From Dehalococcoidia bacterium (GTDB taxonomy: Bacteria; Chloroflexota; Dehalococcoidia; Dehalococcoidales; UBA1222), in NCBI GenBank assembly GCA_009784845.1, contig WQXK01000029.1, positions 1 to 9,982 of the forward strand: a DNA stretch of 9,982 bases, written 5' to 3'. Under the pieces are notes generated by a model that did no database searches, was not told where the DNA came from, and was given only the letters and a program-made list of their open reading frames with translations. The position numbers and the translations under genes were made by a program. Of the stretch, positions 7,057 to 9,982 are shown piece after piece (position 1 is the stretch's first letter; the number at the start of each line of letters is the position of its first letter).

Positions 7057-7093
7057 TAATGGTGCCAGTCTCTGTTAGAGACTGGCACCATTA
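7057..7093. repeat. Perfect 17-bp inverted repeat with 3-base loop
   Basis: The arm at 7057-7073 (TAATGGTGCCAGTCTCT) is the exact reverse complement of 7077-7093, separated only by GTT. As RNA it could extend four more pairs (7053-7056 with 7094-7097, mostly G-U). Neither side has a T or A tract that would make it a standard intrinsic terminator. It lies between the Ig-like gene and the broken acetyltransferase gene. It could be a strong transcription barrier, a relic of a mobile element or a dispersed palindromic repeat. I cannot choose between these from one copy. Confidence 0.8.
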
Positions 7094-7189
7094 GGTATAG
7101 TTCGTTTAGTTCAAGACAGACTGTATTATCATGTTCCTGTGGCATCTTTCGTCGCGGTATTTTATTAAACCTTCGATAATAATTAACTT

Positions 7190-7803
7190 ATGTCAACAAT
7201 AGACTCACTGATTAAAATCGATGAAACACTTGTGGATGCGGCATCCGTCACCTGCGCACGCGCTTTTGAGGATGACCCGCTCACCCGCTGGATGATACCC
7301 GACCCTGCCAAAATGGCCAACCTGCGTTATGCTTTTGAAATGCATCGCGCATGTGCACTGCAGGCAGCGGCTCTGTTGCATATACCACGTCGCCTGATTG
7401 CGAAGGAGTGGTCGTGTGGGTACCGGCAGATGCCAAAGATTCATTTATGGCAGCCATTGAGGCCGGTTATCCATTTTTGCCGCTGCGTTGTGGATGGCGC
7501 TATTTCTAGTTGGATTACCGAAGCACATCAATGTGCAGCAAGCTGCGCAAAAAATTTGCACCTCCCCGCCACTGCTATCTGGCAGTGCTGGCTGTATCCC
7601 CGCAGCATCAAAAAAAGGGCGTTGCAAGCGCACTGCTAAAACCAATGCTGCAAAAACTGGACCATGAAAAAATACCTTGTTATGTGGAAACACAAAACAT
7701 GCAGAACGTAGGCATGTACCAACACTTTGGCTTTGAGTTGGTGCACCAGACTTGCATGCCGAATGGCGGCCCTCCGATATATCTCTTGTTGCGACAGCCT
7801 TAG
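7190..7803 (+). pseudogene. GNAT-family N-acetyltransferase, disrupted by frameshift and amber stop
   Basis: The two pieces together read as one GNAT protein of about 200 residues. From ATG 7190 the first frame gives an N-terminus typical of this GNAT type (ARAFEDDPLTRWMIPD) to about 7360. The matching continuation, AYTTSPDCEGVVVWVPADA, is in the next frame from 7378, as if one base were lost between about 7355 and 7378. That frame then meets an in-frame TAG at 7507-7509 and resumes directly to 7803. The last part holds the acetyl-CoA-binding motif A (YLAVLAVSPQHQKKGVASALL), then PCYVETQNMQNVGMYQHFGFELV. The family transfers acetyl groups from acetyl-CoA to amines; the substrate here is unknown. 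No Shine-Dalgarno precedes 7190, and none precedes the TTG after the amber codon. Two independent lesions favour a decayed gene over recoding, although assembly error is not excluded. Confidence 0.8.
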
Positions 7804-7834
7804 ACATCAGTCAGACAGCAAAGTATTGCATGTC

Positions 7835-7866
7835 AGCGTTTGTAAAATAATTTCAAAAACAACGCT
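7835..7866 (+). other. Weak stem-loop downstream of the GNAT pseudogene
   Basis: AGCGTT (7835-7840) pairs with AACGCT (7861-7866). GT at 7842-7843 can pair with AC at 7859-7860 if T7841 is bulged out. The remaining loop is 15 bases and AT-rich. No T run follows, so it may mean nothing. Confidence 0.2.
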
Positions 7867-7896
7867 ACGTGAATAGGCTCATGCAAAGGTAATTAA

Positions 7897-7910
7897 GCAA
7901 TTGATATTGC
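7897..7910. promoter_or_regulatory. Small dyad overlapping the gdhA -35 region, possible operator
   Basis: GCAAT (7897-7901) and ATTGC (7906-7910) form a perfect dyad with a 4-base spacer lying across the candidate -35 boxes of gdhA. Its position suits a regulator-binding site. Its short length means chance is a real alternative, and I know of no matching regulator. Confidence 0.25.
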
Positions 7911-7935
7911 GTTATATTTTCTTTTACAATACAAT
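7901..7935 (+). promoter_or_regulatory. Putative gdhA promoter region
   Basis: Two overlapping sigma-A-like arrangements are visible. TTGCGT (7907-7912) lies 17 bases from TACAAT (7930-7935). TTGATA (7901-7906) lies 18 bases from TACAAT (7925-7930). Both place transcription starts about 30-35 bases before the gdhA ATG. I cannot tell which one is used. Confidence 0.5.
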
Positions 7936-7941
7936 CACTGA

Positions 7942-9321
<1,380 letters not shown>

Positions 9322-9364
9322 GAAACTGACAGTCACAACCTGCATGATGTTTCGAGGATTAATT

Positions 9365-9386
9365 GAGCCTTTGTTAAGGCAGGCTC
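9365..9386 (+). other. Alternative hairpins just after gdhA
   Basis: GAGCCT (9365-9370) can pair with AGGCTC (9381-9386). Alternatively GCCTT (9367-9371) can pair with AAGGC (9376-9380) around TGTT. The two are mutually exclusive. They lie about 40 bases after the gdhA stop and well before the true terminator, with no T run. They may slow 3' exonucleases, or be incidental. Confidence 0.25.
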
Positions 9387-9422
9387 CGGAAAATTCCGTT
9401 GCAATAGGAAAGTTATAACAGC

Positions 9423-9453
9423 AAAAAGGAGAGGCGATGAACCTCTCCTTTTT
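9423..9453. terminator. Bidirectional intrinsic terminator between gdhA and purA
   Basis: AAAAAGGAGAGG (9423-9434) is exactly complementary to CCTCTCCTTTTT (9442-9453) around a 7-base loop. The GC-rich core GGAGAGG is flanked by five A on the left and five T on the right, so each strand ends in a U-run. It can serve both gdhA on the plus strand and purA on the minus strand. Confidence 0.93.
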
Positions 9454-9476
9454 AATTTTACAGATGCCCTGAATGG

Positions 9477-9982
9477 CTAGATTACCGGCTTCAACTGAAT
9501 AACCTGCTCGCGTGAAGGGCCGCAGCAAGCCAGGCTTACGTCACAGCCGATGAGTTCCTCAATGCGGCGCACATATCGCTGTGCCTCGATTGGCAGGTCA
9601 GCAAAATTGCGCACGTGAGTAATAGGCTTGTTCCAGCCGGGCAGTTCCTCATACACCGGCTGGCATTTCTCCAGATCAGCCACGCTGGCAGGGAAATAGT
9701 CTATGCGCTGCCCGTTAAGTTCATAATGCGTGCATATTTTAAGCGCCGGCATGGTATCAAAGACGTCCAAACGCGTAAGCGCAACCGATGTCAGACCATT
9801 GATAAAACAACTGAAGCGCGCTGCCACTGCATCAAACCAGCCAATGCGGCGCGGACGTCCAGTGGTGGTGCCAAACTCATGCGCAATATCGCGTATGGCA
9901 TCACCTGTCTCATCCATCAATTCAGTGGGCATGGGGCCATTTCCCACGCGGGTACAATACACCTTAAAAATACCCAAAAGCT
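9477..9982 (-). CDS. purA: Adenylosuccinate synthetase, C-terminal part (partial)
   Basis: The minus strand carries the last 168 or so residues of PurA, running past the window edge; the TTG at 9977 is internal (it sits within the family-typical LLGIFKVYCTRVG) and is not the real start. PurA joins IMP and aspartate using GTP, the first step from IMP to AMP. Visible family blocks are YCTRVGNGPMPTEL, the substrate-loop segment GTTTGRPRRIGWFDAVAARF, LTRLDVFD, LKICTHYELNG, YFPASVADLEKCQPVYEELPGW and the C-terminal GPSREQVIQL. The guanine-recognition motif, usually TKLD, reads TRLD here (Arg codon at 9771-9773). Its stop at 9477-9479 is 24 bases from the shared terminator, and gdhA converges from the other side. 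Confidence 0.95.
   Translation of the reverse strand, partial: LLGIFKVYCTRVGNGPMPTELMDETGDAIRDIAHEFGTTTGRPRRIGWFDAVAARFSCFINGLTSVALTRLDVFDTMPALKICTHYELNGQRIDYFPASVADLEKCQPVYEELPGWNKPITHVRNFADLPIEAQRYVRRIEELIGCDVSLACCGPSREQVIQLKPVI

Noticed and set aside
7057..7093. Standard intrinsic terminator
   Set aside because: The stem is strong, but neither strand has a U-run after it; it is listed as an inverted repeat instead.
7510..7803. Separate 97-residue GNAT gene starting at TTG
   Set aside because: The TTG directly follows an in-frame amber codon, has no Shine-Dalgarno, and the upstream same-frame sequence continues the GNAT family pattern; it is the 3' fragment of one broken gene.
7445..7807. 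120-codon minus-strand frame over the acetyltransferase region
   Set aside because: The plus strand clearly encodes GNAT motifs across two frames, so this is a shadow.

Overview
The window looks like a chromosomal segment of a Bacillota (Firmicutes) bacterium, most likely a clostridium-like lineage. The reasons are strong AGGAGG-type ribosome binding sites, consensus sigma-A-type promoters, a YlxP/DUF503 gene, a YprA/MrfA-type helicase, a dapB-asd-dapA cluster behind rpsO-pnp, and a hexameric-type NADP glutamate dehydrogenase. This placement is inferred from gene content only. No phage, plasmid, CRISPR or complete insertion element is visible.

Layout. Minus strand, 1-691: the 5' end of a YprA/MrfA-type DEAD/DEAH helicase (cut by the window edge), preceded by ylxP (DUF503). 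Plus strand, 752-6070: from a near-consensus extended -10 promoter runs rpsO (S15), pnp (PNPase), dapB, asd and dapA. The genes are separated by 38, 29, 18 and 1 bases, each with its own Shine-Dalgarno sequence, so this is almost certainly one operon. The ylxP and rpsO promoters are back to back in the 127-bp divergent spacer.

Plus strand, 6071-7803 is the less ordinary part. It holds an untranslated stretch with a U-tract-free hairpin and a possible 9-codon leader ORF. Next is a small secreted or membrane-anchored Ig-like protein with a dense cysteine cluster just before its membrane helix. Then comes an inverted-repeat-rich spacer with a perfect 17-bp stem, and a GNAT acetyltransferase gene broken by a frameshift and an in-frame amber codon.

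Plus strand, 7925-9321: gdhA behind its own promoter region, ending in a clear bidirectional terminator. Minus strand, 9477-9982: the 3' part of purA, convergent with gdhA and sharing that terminator.

Functionally, asd, dapA and dapB supply three consecutive steps from aspartyl phosphate to tetrahydrodipicolinate (lysine and peptidoglycan diaminopimelate). They are tied transcriptionally to a ribosomal protein and an RNA-decay enzyme. gdhA (ammonia assimilation to glutamate) and purA (IMP plus aspartate to adenylosuccinate) are nearby nitrogen-metabolism genes but separately transcribed. I see no defence system or clearly new multi-gene system. The best candidates for something undescribed are the Cys-rich Ig-like membrane protein and the structured spacer directly after it.
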